56,185 bases of DNA from the NCBI GenBank assembly GCA_022767285.1, contig JALENY010000020.1:1-56185 (forward strand), read 5' to 3'. The position numbers and the translations under genes are program-made. Within the stretch, counting starts at the first letter, position 1, and the number at the start of each line of letters is the position of its first letter. Below are positions 25,780 through 33,624 of the stretch, piece by piece. Source of the DNA: Lachnospiraceae bacterium (GTDB lineage: Bacteria > Bacillota > Clostridia > Lachnospirales > Lachnospiraceae). Below the pieces are notes generated by a model that was given only the letters and a program-made list of their open reading frames with translations, had not been told where the DNA came from and ran no database searches.

Positions 25780-27099
25780 CTATTCTGCGCTTTCGATCAG
25801 TTCAGCTCTCTGTGCTTCAAAATTCTCCACAAATTCTTCCGGTGTCTCATTTCCGGTCAGAACCAGTTCCATTTCTTTCTGACCGGCACTGATGATCTGA
25901 CTGAAAACAGTATTGGGTTTTCCGAAGCTATATGTAACATTATCAACCAACGCTGCAATAGAAGACTCATCCAGGTTCAGATTCTCTTTATAAGCCTCAA
26001 GTACAGTATCGTCCATAAATCCCGGAACCAGATTGGTTTTTGCCAGGATCGAAGCGCCTTCTTCGCCGCAGACGAAAGTCAGGAATTTATATGCCTCATC
26101 GGTATGTTCCGTTGTAGCGCTGATACAAAGCGGTGTTGATGTAACAAAACCGTTCTTTTGTGTACCTTCCCAATAAGGAGATTTTGCAATACCCCATTCA
26201 AATCCGAGATCTTCCTGATTATTCATGTTCTGTACAAACCAGGAGCCGTCATAAATCATAGCCCATTCCCCTTTGAAGAAATAGGTCTGATCTTTACTCA
26301 TTGACACAGATTCCGCATATTCTTCCATTGCTCCGCTTTCCTGCATATCCAATATCCAGTCCAGTGCTTTTGTCATACAGGACAAATCAGAAGTTGTGAT
26401 ATCAAATCCGTCTTCCGTACCTGCAAGAACCGGGAAAATAAATCCGGTTTTAGGGAAGAAACTGAAACCGTAAATACCCTCTTCCGTTTTCTCAGTGATT
26501 TCTTTTGCCAGTTCGCCAACTTCCTCCCAAGTCATATCATCGGACGGATAATTAACGCCAGCAGCATCAAAGATGTCTTTATTGTAGAACAGCACCCAGT
26601 CATTTGTTCTGAATGGCAGCGCATACACATCACCGCCAAATGTCATATGCTGATCAATTACCGTACCGTAATTTGACAGATCATATTCGTTCTGTTCAAA
26701 CAGAGGCGTCAGGTCCATACAAAAGCCTTTACTCTGCAGTCCCGGAAGGGCTGTATTGGATTTGGCAAAAAACAGATCGACATTATCTCCTCCGGACAGC
26801 ATTGTTGTCAGTTTTGTCTCGTAATCCGCACTCGGACTTCCCACAACTTCTATGGATATATTTGGATTAGCCTTTTCAAATGCTTCAATAATCGGGTCAT
26901 AAGTAGTAGGTCCGTCTACCTCATAATCCCAGAGGGCCAGTCTCAATGTTACCTGCTCATCATTGGAAGCTTCTGCGTCTAATGAGCTTTCATTCGATGA
27001 TTTATCATCGGTCGTTCCTTCATCTGATGATGAGCCTCCGCATGCTGCCATCGTTACCATTACAGTTGACAAAAGTAAATACAATACTTTTTTCTTCAT
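25780..27099 (-). CDS. ABC transporter sugar-binding lipoprotein
   Basis: The 439-residue protein has a lipoprotein signal peptide (MKKKVLYLLLSTVMVTMAAC) with the lipobox MAAC, so Cys20 is the lipid-modified residue. An acidic/serine linker follows, and then a solute-binding domain of family 1 (LRLALWDYEVDG, AFEKANPNISIEVVG, ALPFRTNDWVLFYNKDIFDAAG, FFKGEWAMIYDGSW). It captures the substrate outside the cell for the two permeases. The family includes binders of oligosaccharides and glycosides. I use the ATG at 27099, eight bases after AAAGG; two earlier in-frame starts overlap that site. It is the first gene of the operon, divergent from deoR-type regulator. Confidence 0.93.
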   Translation of the reverse strand: MKKKVLYLLLSTVMVTMAACGGSSSDEGTTDDKSSNESSLDAEASNDEQVTLRLALWDYEVDGPTTYDPIIEAFEKANPNISIEVVGSPSADYETKLTTMLSGGDNVDLFFAKSNTALPGLQSKGFCMDLTPLFEQNEYDLSNYGTVIDQHMTFGGDVYALPFRTNDWVLFYNKDIFDAAGVNYPSDDMTWEEVGELAKEITEKTEEGIYGFSFFPKTGFIFPVLAGTEDGFDITTSDLSCMTKALDWILDMQESGAMEEYAESVSMSKDQTYFFKGEWAMIYDGSWFVQNMNNQEDLGFEWGIAKSPYWEGTQKNGFVTSTPLCISATTEHTDEAYKFLTFVCGEEGASILAKTNLVPGFMDDTVLEAYKENLNLDESSIAALVDNVTYSFGKPNTVFSQIISAGQKEMELVLTGNETPEEFVENFEAQRAELIESAE

Positions 27100-27125
27100 A
27101 TCCATCACCTTTCTTTTTTATTTTT

Positions 27126-27137
27126 CATTTGCAAATG
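27126..27137. promoter_or_regulatory. Perfect palindrome CATTTGCAAATG in the sugar operon leader
   Basis: The 12-base perfect palindrome lies between the promoter at 27148-27176 and the binding-protein start. A site in this position would block transcription if bound by a repressor, such as the divergent DeoR-type protein, but the binding partner is not known. Confidence 0.4.
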
Positions 27138-27147
27138 TGTTATCTTT

Positions 27148-27176
27148 TATATATCATAATTTTATTTTCTTTACAA
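27148..27176 (-). promoter_or_regulatory. Promoter of the ABC/GH3/UlaG operon
   Basis: TTGTAA (27176-27171) and TATATA (27153-27148) on the minus strand are 17 bases apart, in a very AT-rich region about 50 bases ahead of the binding-protein gene. Confidence 0.55.
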
Positions 27177-27397
27177 GTTTTATTTATTTTTTCTCTGTTT
27201 TTCACAAATTAATCTTTCTTTATTTATTAACATTTCATTTTAATAATTGTTTTACTTTCTTTTATACTTTCTTTTCAAGAAAATACTTTCAAACATATTC
27301 GAATACCCACATTTGAATATAATGAGTTTCATCAGCTGTTTCTCATAGTTTTAAAACAAATTCATATATTAAATACATAATTATGAATTTTAATAAC
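27177..27397. other. AT-rich divergent regulatory region
   Basis: No gene is visible between the sugar operon and its presumed regulator. The region contains a perfect palindrome TATTCGAATA at 27296-27305, flanked by TTCAAA (27288-27293) and TTTGAA (27312-27317), which are complementary. These could be operators of the DeoR-type protein or of catabolite control. Confidence 0.45.
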
Positions 27398-27426
27398 TCG
27401 ACTATAATTTTGTTTTATGGTATAAT
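27398..27426 (+). promoter_or_regulatory. Probable promoter of the DeoR-family gene
   Basis: TATAAT at 27421-27426 is a perfect -10 box, with a weak -35 match (TCGACT, 27398-27403) 17 bases upstream. The regulator gene begins about 90 bases further. Confidence 0.5.
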
Positions 27427-27516
27427 AAAAACAAGTATATCCGAAATAGAAAATAAAACATATATTTACCGGAACGTTTTAAAATACTATTTGATACATC
27501 GGAGGATCAGCAGCAT

Positions 27517-28320
27517 ATGAAGAACAGTTTATCTGCAATCAATGAGCGCAGAGAAAAAATCTTATCCATTATTAACAGCCAGGACGAGACTACCGTCGAA
27601 TATCTGGCACAAGCTCTGAAGGTCACAACCGTTACGATTCGCAAAGATCTGGACTTTTTAGATTCGGAGCAAAAAATACTAAGGATTTTCGGCGGTGCAA
27701 AAAGGGTATCGAATACAAAACCGGAAAACGAAAATAAAAAAGAAATATCCAAACCGGATCCGGAACGTTCCCTTATTCAAAAGAAAATGATCGCCCGTGC
27801 CGCATCCGATCTGCTTGATACAGACGATGTCATACTGATCAACAGTTCTACCACTGCCTCACACGTTGTCGAATACCTCAACGAAAAGGCGGTGACTATC
27901 ATCTCCAATAACATTAATATTCTTTCACGCAAAATCAGTCCCAGCACGATCCTGCTCATGACCGGCGGACAAGTTCTTCCGGGAAGGGATAGTTTATCAG
28001 GTACATACACGCTGGAAATTCTGAAAAAGAATTATGCCACGAAATGTATCATCGGTGTATGCGGAATAAGTATAAAAGGAGGACTAACAAGCCCGGTCCT
28101 CGAGGAGTCCATCATCAATCAGGTTATGATCTCCCAGACAAACGGTATGGTAATTGTAATTGCTTCCAGTGATAAAATAGGACGGGATGACAGTTTCTAT
28201 ATTTGTGATATTTCTAAGGTTGATGTACTGGTCACCGATGAAGGAATCAGCGAAGCAGATAAAAAAGAATTTGAAAAAATAGGTATTAAAGTGGTCATTG
28301 CAAAAGACGGAAATATATAA
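27517..28320 (+). CDS. DeoR/GlpR-family transcriptional regulator
   Basis: The 267-residue protein has the N-terminal DeoR helix-turn-helix (INERREKILSIINSQDETTV, VEYLAQALKVTTVTIRKDLD, FLDSEQKILRIFGGAKR). After a charged linker comes a sugar-phosphate-binding DeoRC domain (DVILINSSTTASHVVEYL, KCIIGVCGISIKGGLTSP, VIASSDKIGRDD). E. coli UlaR, the repressor of the ascorbate genes, is of the same family. It is divergent from the operon holding ulaG, which suggests that it represses that operon until a phosphorylated intermediate accumulates (inference). GGAGG is ten bases before the start. Confidence 0.92.
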   Translation: MKNSLSAINERREKILSIINSQDETTVEYLAQALKVTTVTIRKDLDFLDSEQKILRIFGGAKRVSNTKPENENKKEISKPDPERSLIQKKMIARAASDLLDTDDVILINSSTTASHVVEYLNEKAVTIISNNINILSRKISPSTILLMTGGQVLPGRDSLSGTYTLEILKKNYATKCIIGVCGISIKGGLTSPVLEESIINQVMISQTNGMVIVIASSDKIGRDDSFYICDISKVDVLVTDEGISEADKKEFEKIGIKVVIAKDGNI

Positions 28321-28330
28321 TCAGAAAACA

Positions 28331-28372
28331 AGCAGGCGGTGTCAAAGTATATGCTTTAACACCGCCTGCTTA
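28331..28372 (+). terminator. Strong hairpin between the convergent regulator and xdh genes
   Basis: AGCAGGCGGTGT (28331-28342) and ACACCGCCTGCT (28359-28370) are perfect 12-base complements. The T-run is short, but the location between two converging units supports a bidirectional terminator. Confidence 0.7.
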
Positions 28373-28426
28373 TTAATGTTGACTATTTATAGCAGAGTTT
28401 CTCTCCAGTTCCGTATGTCCTTATGC

Positions 28427-29038
28427 CTATTTATTAAGACGTTTTTTCATAGTCTTTTCCACTGCATTTAATATATTCTCATACCCGGTACAACGGCAGA
28501 GATGACCAGACAGAAGTTTTCTCAGCTCGTCTCTGGTATATTCCCTTCCGGATTCCAGGATTTCCACTGCCGTCATGATGAAACCGGGTGTACAGAAACC
28601 GCATTGAACTGCTGTTTCGTCGATAAAAGCCTGCTGAATATCGGAAAGTTCCCCATTAGGCCCTAAGAGACCTTCCATGGTACGAATATTTTTTCCGTCA
28701 GCCCACACAGCCAGATAAATGCAGGAATTAAAACATTCACCATCAATTAATACATTGCATGCTCCGCACTCTCCAACCTCACAGCCTTTTTTCACACTGG
28801 TCAGCCTGTAATCATTTCGAAGCATATCAGTCAATGATGCCCTCACATCCACCATGTGCTCCACTGCTTTTCCATTTATCGTACAGCGGATCAATTTATA
28901 TTGCTTTCCCATCATTCCATTACCGCATTCACGCCCGGATATCATCTGAGCAGGCTGAGCCGGAACTTCCTTTTGCAGCGCTGCAGCAGTTTCCCGAGTT
29001 TTATTTGTTGTTTCAGCATCCCTGTCATTTTTCTGCAT
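28427..29038 (-). CDS. Xanthine dehydrogenase-type [2Fe-2S] subunit
   Basis: The small iron-sulfur subunit (203 residues) carries both clusters: the plant-ferredoxin type (GCEVGECGACNVL and FNSC) and the helical type (CGFCTPGF and HLCRCTGYEN). It passes electrons from the molybdenum centre to FAD. The N-terminus has an extra 40 or more residues, rich in Thr, Glu, Gln and Ala, before the normal start KQYKLIRCTINGK. The extension seems real because the ATG at 29038 overlaps the upstream stop codon (TGATG) and has GGAGGTGA at the right distance. The three xdh genes form a tightly coupled operon. Confidence 0.92.
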   Translation of the reverse strand: MQKNDRDAETTNKTRETAAALQKEVPAQPAQMISGRECGNGMMGKQYKLIRCTINGKAVEHMVDVRASLTDMLRNDYRLTSVKKGCEVGECGACNVLIDGECFNSCIYLAVWADGKNIRTMEGLLGPNGELSDIQQAFIDETAVQCGFCTPGFIMTAVEILESGREYTRDELRKLLSGHLCRCTGYENILNAVEKTMKKRLNK

Positions 29039-29919
29039 CAAAGCTCACCTCCCGACAGACGGATTGCTTCCGTCATGGCACGATCTGCCAGAACCACTGC
29101 TATATGCTGACGAAATTCTTTTGTGGCACGCCAGCTTGTTCGCGGATTGATATCCGCAAGGACGGCATCGGCAAACAGTTTTACCGTTTCTTTTGAAACC
29201 GGTTGGTTTTTCACCGCAGCTTCCGCCGTCGGTACCCTCATAGGGATTGGTCCGGCAACCCCATAAGCAATACGTGCATCGATAATTGTCGATTTATTTT
29301 CTGAAAGCTTTACATTGACGGAACAACCGGTAGTAGCAATGTCCATAGCATTTCGCATAGCATATTTGATGTAATTTCCCTTATAGCCTTCATAGGATTC
29401 TCGCGGGATCAAAATTGCTGTCTGCAGCTCGCCCGCTCTTATATCGACTTTTCCCGCTTTAATATAAAAGTCCTGAATCGGTATGACGCGAACCCCTTCT
29501 AGTCCCGTTATCTCGATTTTCGCATCCCACGCAAACAGTGTGGATGCAGAGTCTGCAGAAGTCACACCGTTACAGGTGTTCCCTCCGATGGTACCGATAT
29601 TGCGGATCTGCGGTCCACCAACCATATCTACCGCTTCCCCTAAAACATTGATATATTTCTGTATCAGCGGATCTTTTGTAATATGAGAAAAACTGGTCAG
29701 CGAACCGATGCGCAGCGTACCGTCCTCTTCCATTGATACACCGCGAAGCTCATCCAGACCATAGATGCTGACTAACTCCACACCGGCCAATTTTCCTTCT
29801 CTCATTTTAATCAGCACATCACTGCCGCCCGCAAGAATGACTGCCTGTGGATGCTCCGTAAGAAGTTCCGCCGCATGTGCAACACTCCTAGCTTCATACA
29901 ATGCTTTAAAATCATACAT
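29038..29919 (-). CDS. Xanthine dehydrogenase-type FAD-binding subunit
   Basis: This 293-residue medium subunit has the FAD-binding motifs ILAGGSDVLIKMREG and TIGGNTCNGVTSADS, and a C-terminal CO-dehydrogenase-type domain (ARIAYGVAGPIPMR). It receives electrons from the iron-sulfur subunit and hands them to NAD or another acceptor. Both ends overlap neighbouring genes by TGATG, so translation is coupled. Substrate specificity is set by the large subunit. Confidence 0.93.
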   Translation of the reverse strand: MYDFKALYEARSVAHAAELLTEHPQAVILAGGSDVLIKMREGKLAGVELVSIYGLDELRGVSMEEDGTLRIGSLTSFSHITKDPLIQKYINVLGEAVDMVGGPQIRNIGTIGGNTCNGVTSADSASTLFAWDAKIEITGLEGVRVIPIQDFYIKAGKVDIRAGELQTAILIPRESYEGYKGNYIKYAMRNAMDIATTGCSVNVKLSENKSTIIDARIAYGVAGPIPMRVPTAEAAVKNQPVSKETVKLFADAVLADINPRTSWRATKEFRQHIAVVLADRAMTEAIRLSGGEL

Positions 29920-32216
29920 CAGCCATCCACCTCCTCAAATAAATGTTCTTCCGAAAACCGTTCAAACAGCTGATGGGGTGTCATTGGAATCCGGTACATG
30001 GGAACCCCCGTGGCATTAAGAACCGCATTTCGGATAGCCGGAGCCACCGGGCATACCGGGGGCTCGCCCAGTGCTTTCGTGCCGAAGGGACTGGTAGGTT
30101 CCGGATTTTCAACAAACTGTGCCTCAAGATGAGGATGATCCATAAAGGTCGACAGTTTATAATCCAGCAGATTATTATTCAGCGGCCGTCCTGTCTTTTC
30201 ATCAAACAGCAGCTGCTCCGAAAGGGCGAAACCAATGCCCATACTCATGCCGCCGTGGACCTGAGCTTCCGCAAGTGCCGGATTTATCAGATTACCGCAG
30301 TCGTGCACATTCACAATGTTCAAAAGTTTTACTTTACACATAGGAATATCCACTTCCACTTCCGCAAAAGAGCATCCGAAGGAATAAGCGTTTGTCTTTA
30401 TCTGTGCTGTGCTCTCAGCCGTCAGATGCTGGCTGTTTTCAAGACTGTACAGGGCGGTTTCAGCCAGCTCACCAAGGCTCATCAGGACACGGCCATCACT
30501 GGTACGGACGATATTTCCTTCACAGATATCCAGATTAGCCACCGGCATGCGGGTCAGATCATGGGCGTATTTTAAAACACGTTCTTTCAGCAGAGTTCCC
30601 GTCTGGTGAATGGAAAATCCGGCTGTATAGGTTTGTCTGGAAGCATAGGCTCCCGTTCCGAAAGGTGTGATATCCGTATCCTGATTGGTCATCACATGTA
30701 CCATTTCAAACGGAATACCCAAAACTTCCGCCGTCATCTGTGCATAGACCGTATCTGCCCCCTGTCCGATCTCCGTCTCACCCAACTGCACCTGTACGGA
30801 TCCGTCCTGATTCATGACCATTCGGCAGGACGAAGTCTCCAAAGAAATGGGCCATACTGCCGTGTTGTACCAGAATACAGACATGCCGATTCCCCTGCGA
30901 ACGGGGCCCGTCTGGTTCTGATACTCTTTTCTTTTACGGTCATAATCAATGTATTTGATTGCCTTATCCATACACTGATTGAAGGAATCATAATAATTTT
31001 CGTTTTTCGAAAATCCGTCCACATATCCCACCGGCATCAGATGTTCTCTCCGAAACTGCACCGGATCGAATCCCATTCTGCTGCAGATATCATCTGTATG
31101 ACTCTCCACAGCAAACATAGCCTGGGGGATACCGTAACCGCGCATAGCTCCTGACACCGGTTTATTTGTGAATATGGTATAACTGTCCGCCTCGACATTC
31201 GGACAGGGATAAAGCTGCGGAAAACATCCCATTCCTTTCGCTGCGATGCTGTGTCCGTGGGATGCATAAGCCCCCTGATCCGAATAAGCCTCCAGTTTTC
31301 TGGCCACAATGGTCCCGTCAGGACGCAAATGAGTGATAATGTGGCTGCGGATGGAATGGCGCACACGGTTATTCACAAAAGTTTCCTCCCTGGGCACATC
31401 CAGTTTTACCAATCGTCCTCCCACCTGGGTCGTCAGAAAGGCGCACAGCGGTTCATACAAAGCATCCTGTTTATTTCCAAAACCGCCTCCTATGTATGGT
31501 TTTACAACGCGTATTTTACCCCAATGGCACCCCAGCGCCTGTCCCACCACACGACGTACAATGTGAGGGATCTGGGTAGAGGAAACTACGTGGATCCGGT
31601 CAGTTTCCATATATGCATAGCATATAAAATTTTCGATATGACAATGCTGCACCATCGGCGTGTCATACCAGCCTTCAACTTTGATCAGACCCGGTTCTTT
31701 TATGGCATTTTCATAATCGCCGCGGCGAAGCATCGTATGCTTTAATATATTGTTGGGATAATCCTCATGAAGCTGATCAGCCCCCTCTTTCATGGCCTCC
31801 ATCACATCCAGAACAAAGGGGCGCTCTTCATATTCCACTTTTATCGCCCTCAGTGCACGGACAGCACTAACCTCATCTTCCGCAATAACTGCAGCCACAT
31901 CATCACCGTAATAGCGCACGCGATCCGTCAACAGCATCCGGTCTGCCACATCCTGATGTTCCTGATCCCGGCACCATGGATGCCCTGCGGTGGGGAAACA
32001 GTGCTTCGGCACATCAAAACAAGTCACGATTTTTACCACGCCGGGGATTTTTTCCGCCTCACCGGTATCGATGGATTTCACCACGCCGTTGGCAATGGTG
32101 GAGTGCAGGATGCGGGCAAACAACGCATCTTTTCCGCACAGATCATCTGTGTATTTTGCCCTTCCTGTCACTTTGTCATAAGCATCAATTCTTTTGTAAC
32201 TCTTTCCTACAACCAT
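29919..32216 (-). CDS. Xanthine dehydrogenase-type molybdenum subunit
   Basis: The roughly 765-residue large subunit binds the molybdopterin cofactor and hydroxylates a purine or aldehyde-type substrate. Motifs: GGGFGNKQDAL (cofactor), SGAMRGYGIPQAMFA (conserved Arg), ETEIGQGADTVYAQM, and the catalytic glutamate in TKALGEPPVCP. I use the ATG at 32216, which has AAGGAAGGA nine bases upstream and gives the start MVVGKSYKRIDAYDKVTGRA; a GTG 11 codons upstream lacks a binding site. Similar clusters act on xanthine, hypoxanthine, nicotinate or other N-heterocycles, and sequence reading alone does not choose between them. No cofactor-maturation genes are adjacent. Confidence 0.93.
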   Translation of the reverse strand: MVVGKSYKRIDAYDKVTGRAKYTDDLCGKDALFARILHSTIANGVVKSIDTGEAEKIPGVVKIVTCFDVPKHCFPTAGHPWCRDQEHQDVADRMLLTDRVRYYGDDVAAVIAEDEVSAVRALRAIKVEYEERPFVLDVMEAMKEGADQLHEDYPNNILKHTMLRRGDYENAIKEPGLIKVEGWYDTPMVQHCHIENFICYAYMETDRIHVVSSTQIPHIVRRVVGQALGCHWGKIRVVKPYIGGGFGNKQDALYEPLCAFLTTQVGGRLVKLDVPREETFVNNRVRHSIRSHIITHLRPDGTIVARKLEAYSDQGAYASHGHSIAAKGMGCFPQLYPCPNVEADSYTIFTNKPVSGAMRGYGIPQAMFAVESHTDDICSRMGFDPVQFRREHLMPVGYVDGFSKNENYYDSFNQCMDKAIKYIDYDRKRKEYQNQTGPVRRGIGMSVFWYNTAVWPISLETSSCRMVMNQDGSVQVQLGETEIGQGADTVYAQMTAEVLGIPFEMVHVMTNQDTDITPFGTGAYASRQTYTAGFSIHQTGTLLKERVLKYAHDLTRMPVANLDICEGNIVRTSDGRVLMSLGELAETALYSLENSQHLTAESTAQIKTNAYSFGCSFAEVEVDIPMCKVKLLNIVNVHDCGNLINPALAEAQVHGGMSMGIGFALSEQLLFDEKTGRPLNNNLLDYKLSTFMDHPHLEAQFVENPEPTSPFGTKALGEPPVCPVAPAIRNAVLNATGVPMYRIPMTPHQLFERFSEEHLFEEVDG

Positions 32217-32300
32217 TGACTCACATCCTTCCTTTAATGGCTGACTCACACGCTCATAAAGTAAAGTGAAACTGTTTCGTTGGAGAATTTCAGAAGCCTT

Positions 32301-33623
32301 TTATTTCAGATACAGCGTTGCCACCGCTTTCTCATTGTACTCAGAAGATATAATTCCGCCATCCGATAATCTGGAATATACACCGGAGAATTTCCCATTA
32401 TAAACATACAGACCGGCCATATTACTGTAAGGTATAAACTGCGGATTCTCTTTATAGAAAAAGATATTCTCCGTTCGGTGCGGCGGATAATATTCCTGTA
32501 TTATATAATCATGATCCAATACTTCTTCCAGAATATCCCGCCATCTTTCTTCCGTATAGTCCGTACCAGCAAAAACCCCCTGGGACGCATAGGAATCCAG
32601 CGGCTTTACAATCCACTTGTCTTTGTTATCCGTCAGATCCTGTAAATCGCAGTCATTCGATGACAAAAGCCTTGTTTCAGGAATATGTTCCATGACGAAA
32701 TCCTGCTCTTCTTCCGTCAGAAGAGCCAGCGTTTCTTCTTCCCGGATCACTTTGAACAGCCACTTATTATGAATGATCTGCGTACAGAACGAACCGATCA
32801 GGCATACCGACTGGTCTTTTACTGCCTGGATAAAATCCGGAATTTCCTCGTAATGCTTATCCACATCACTGGTCACCGCTCTACGGTAGATCACATCCAC
32901 CGTTCTGCCGCTTTCTCCGTACAGAATTCCGTCTCGATATGTCATTTTTCGTATATCACAGATTTCACAGGAAATACCCCTCTTTACAAAACGCTTACGA
33001 AATTCTTCAAATTCCGTTTCCGACGCGTGGCTGTCAATAAAATCAGCAATGACCACATTGGGCTTTTCTTTTCTTTTTTCATACGTATGATAAATTTCCA
33101 TAAATGCATCAATCCAGGTATCAAACAGTTCAAAAGTATGGAACTCATATTTTTCCTTCATATATTGATGTACATTATTATATTGAAGAGCAATATTCAG
33201 CTCCCGATCCTCATTCATGGCACTGGTTCCGTCTGTGTTGATCTCACAGAATTTGAAAGAACCGTCTTCCTCACTGTAAAATATGTCAAAACGCGCGATG
33301 GGAAGCACGCTGTCATAAAGATTCGGCGCCAGGATCAGTTCCTCCATCCGTTTGCTGAAAGGAAAGATTTTTCTGTACTGTGGATTTTTCAAATATTCCC
33401 GAATGATTTTTTCAAAAATGCCGTAAGCAACGGACACAATCCTTTCAAAATCTTTTATCTCACGACTGCTGTATACTTTCGGAATATGCAGCGTATGTAC
33501 ACAGCGCCCGTGATAAGCCACTGTTGAATGATAAAGATAATCTTTAACCGCAAGCCCGGATTCTCTGCTCTCTTCGAAATGACGGTCAATATAATCTTTA
33601 TACTCCAAATTTAATGAAATCAT
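32301..33623 (-). CDS. Glutathionylspermidine-synthase-like ATP-grasp ligase
   Basis: The 440-residue protein looks like a circularly permuted ATP-grasp enzyme. It has a pre-ATP-grasp region with ARFDIFYSEE and CEINTDGTSAMNEDRE, and a later nucleotide-binding part with KDKWIVKPLDSYASQGVFAG and DYIIQEYYPPHRTENIFF. Relatives join a carboxylate of a glutathione-like peptide to an amine. The gene is one base after the end of a glutamate-cysteine ligase-like gene, so the product is expected to use gamma-glutamyl-cysteine (inference). The amine or amino acid partner is unknown; ordinary GshB-type glutathione synthetase motifs are not evident. Confidence 0.8.
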   Translation of the reverse strand: MISLNLEYKDYIDRHFEESRESGLAVKDYLYHSTVAYHGRCVHTLHIPKVYSSREIKDFERIVSVAYGIFEKIIREYLKNPQYRKIFPFSKRMEELILAPNLYDSVLPIARFDIFYSEEDGSFKFCEINTDGTSAMNEDRELNIALQYNNVHQYMKEKYEFHTFELFDTWIDAFMEIYHTYEKRKEKPNVVIADFIDSHASETEFEEFRKRFVKRGISCEICDIRKMTYRDGILYGESGRTVDVIYRRAVTSDVDKHYEEIPDFIQAVKDQSVCLIGSFCTQIIHNKWLFKVIREEETLALLTEEEQDFVMEHIPETRLLSSNDCDLQDLTDNKDKWIVKPLDSYASQGVFAGTDYTEERWRDILEEVLDHDYIIQEYYPPHRTENIFFYKENPQFIPYSNMAGLYVYNGKFSGVYSRLSDGGIISSEYNEKAVATLYLK

Positions 33624-33624
33624 T

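Noticed and set aside
28427-32216. Assignment to carbon monoxide or nicotinate dehydrogenase
   Set aside because: The subunit set is common to the whole molybdenum hydroxylase family; residues visible by eye do not separate the substrates, so I kept the general name.
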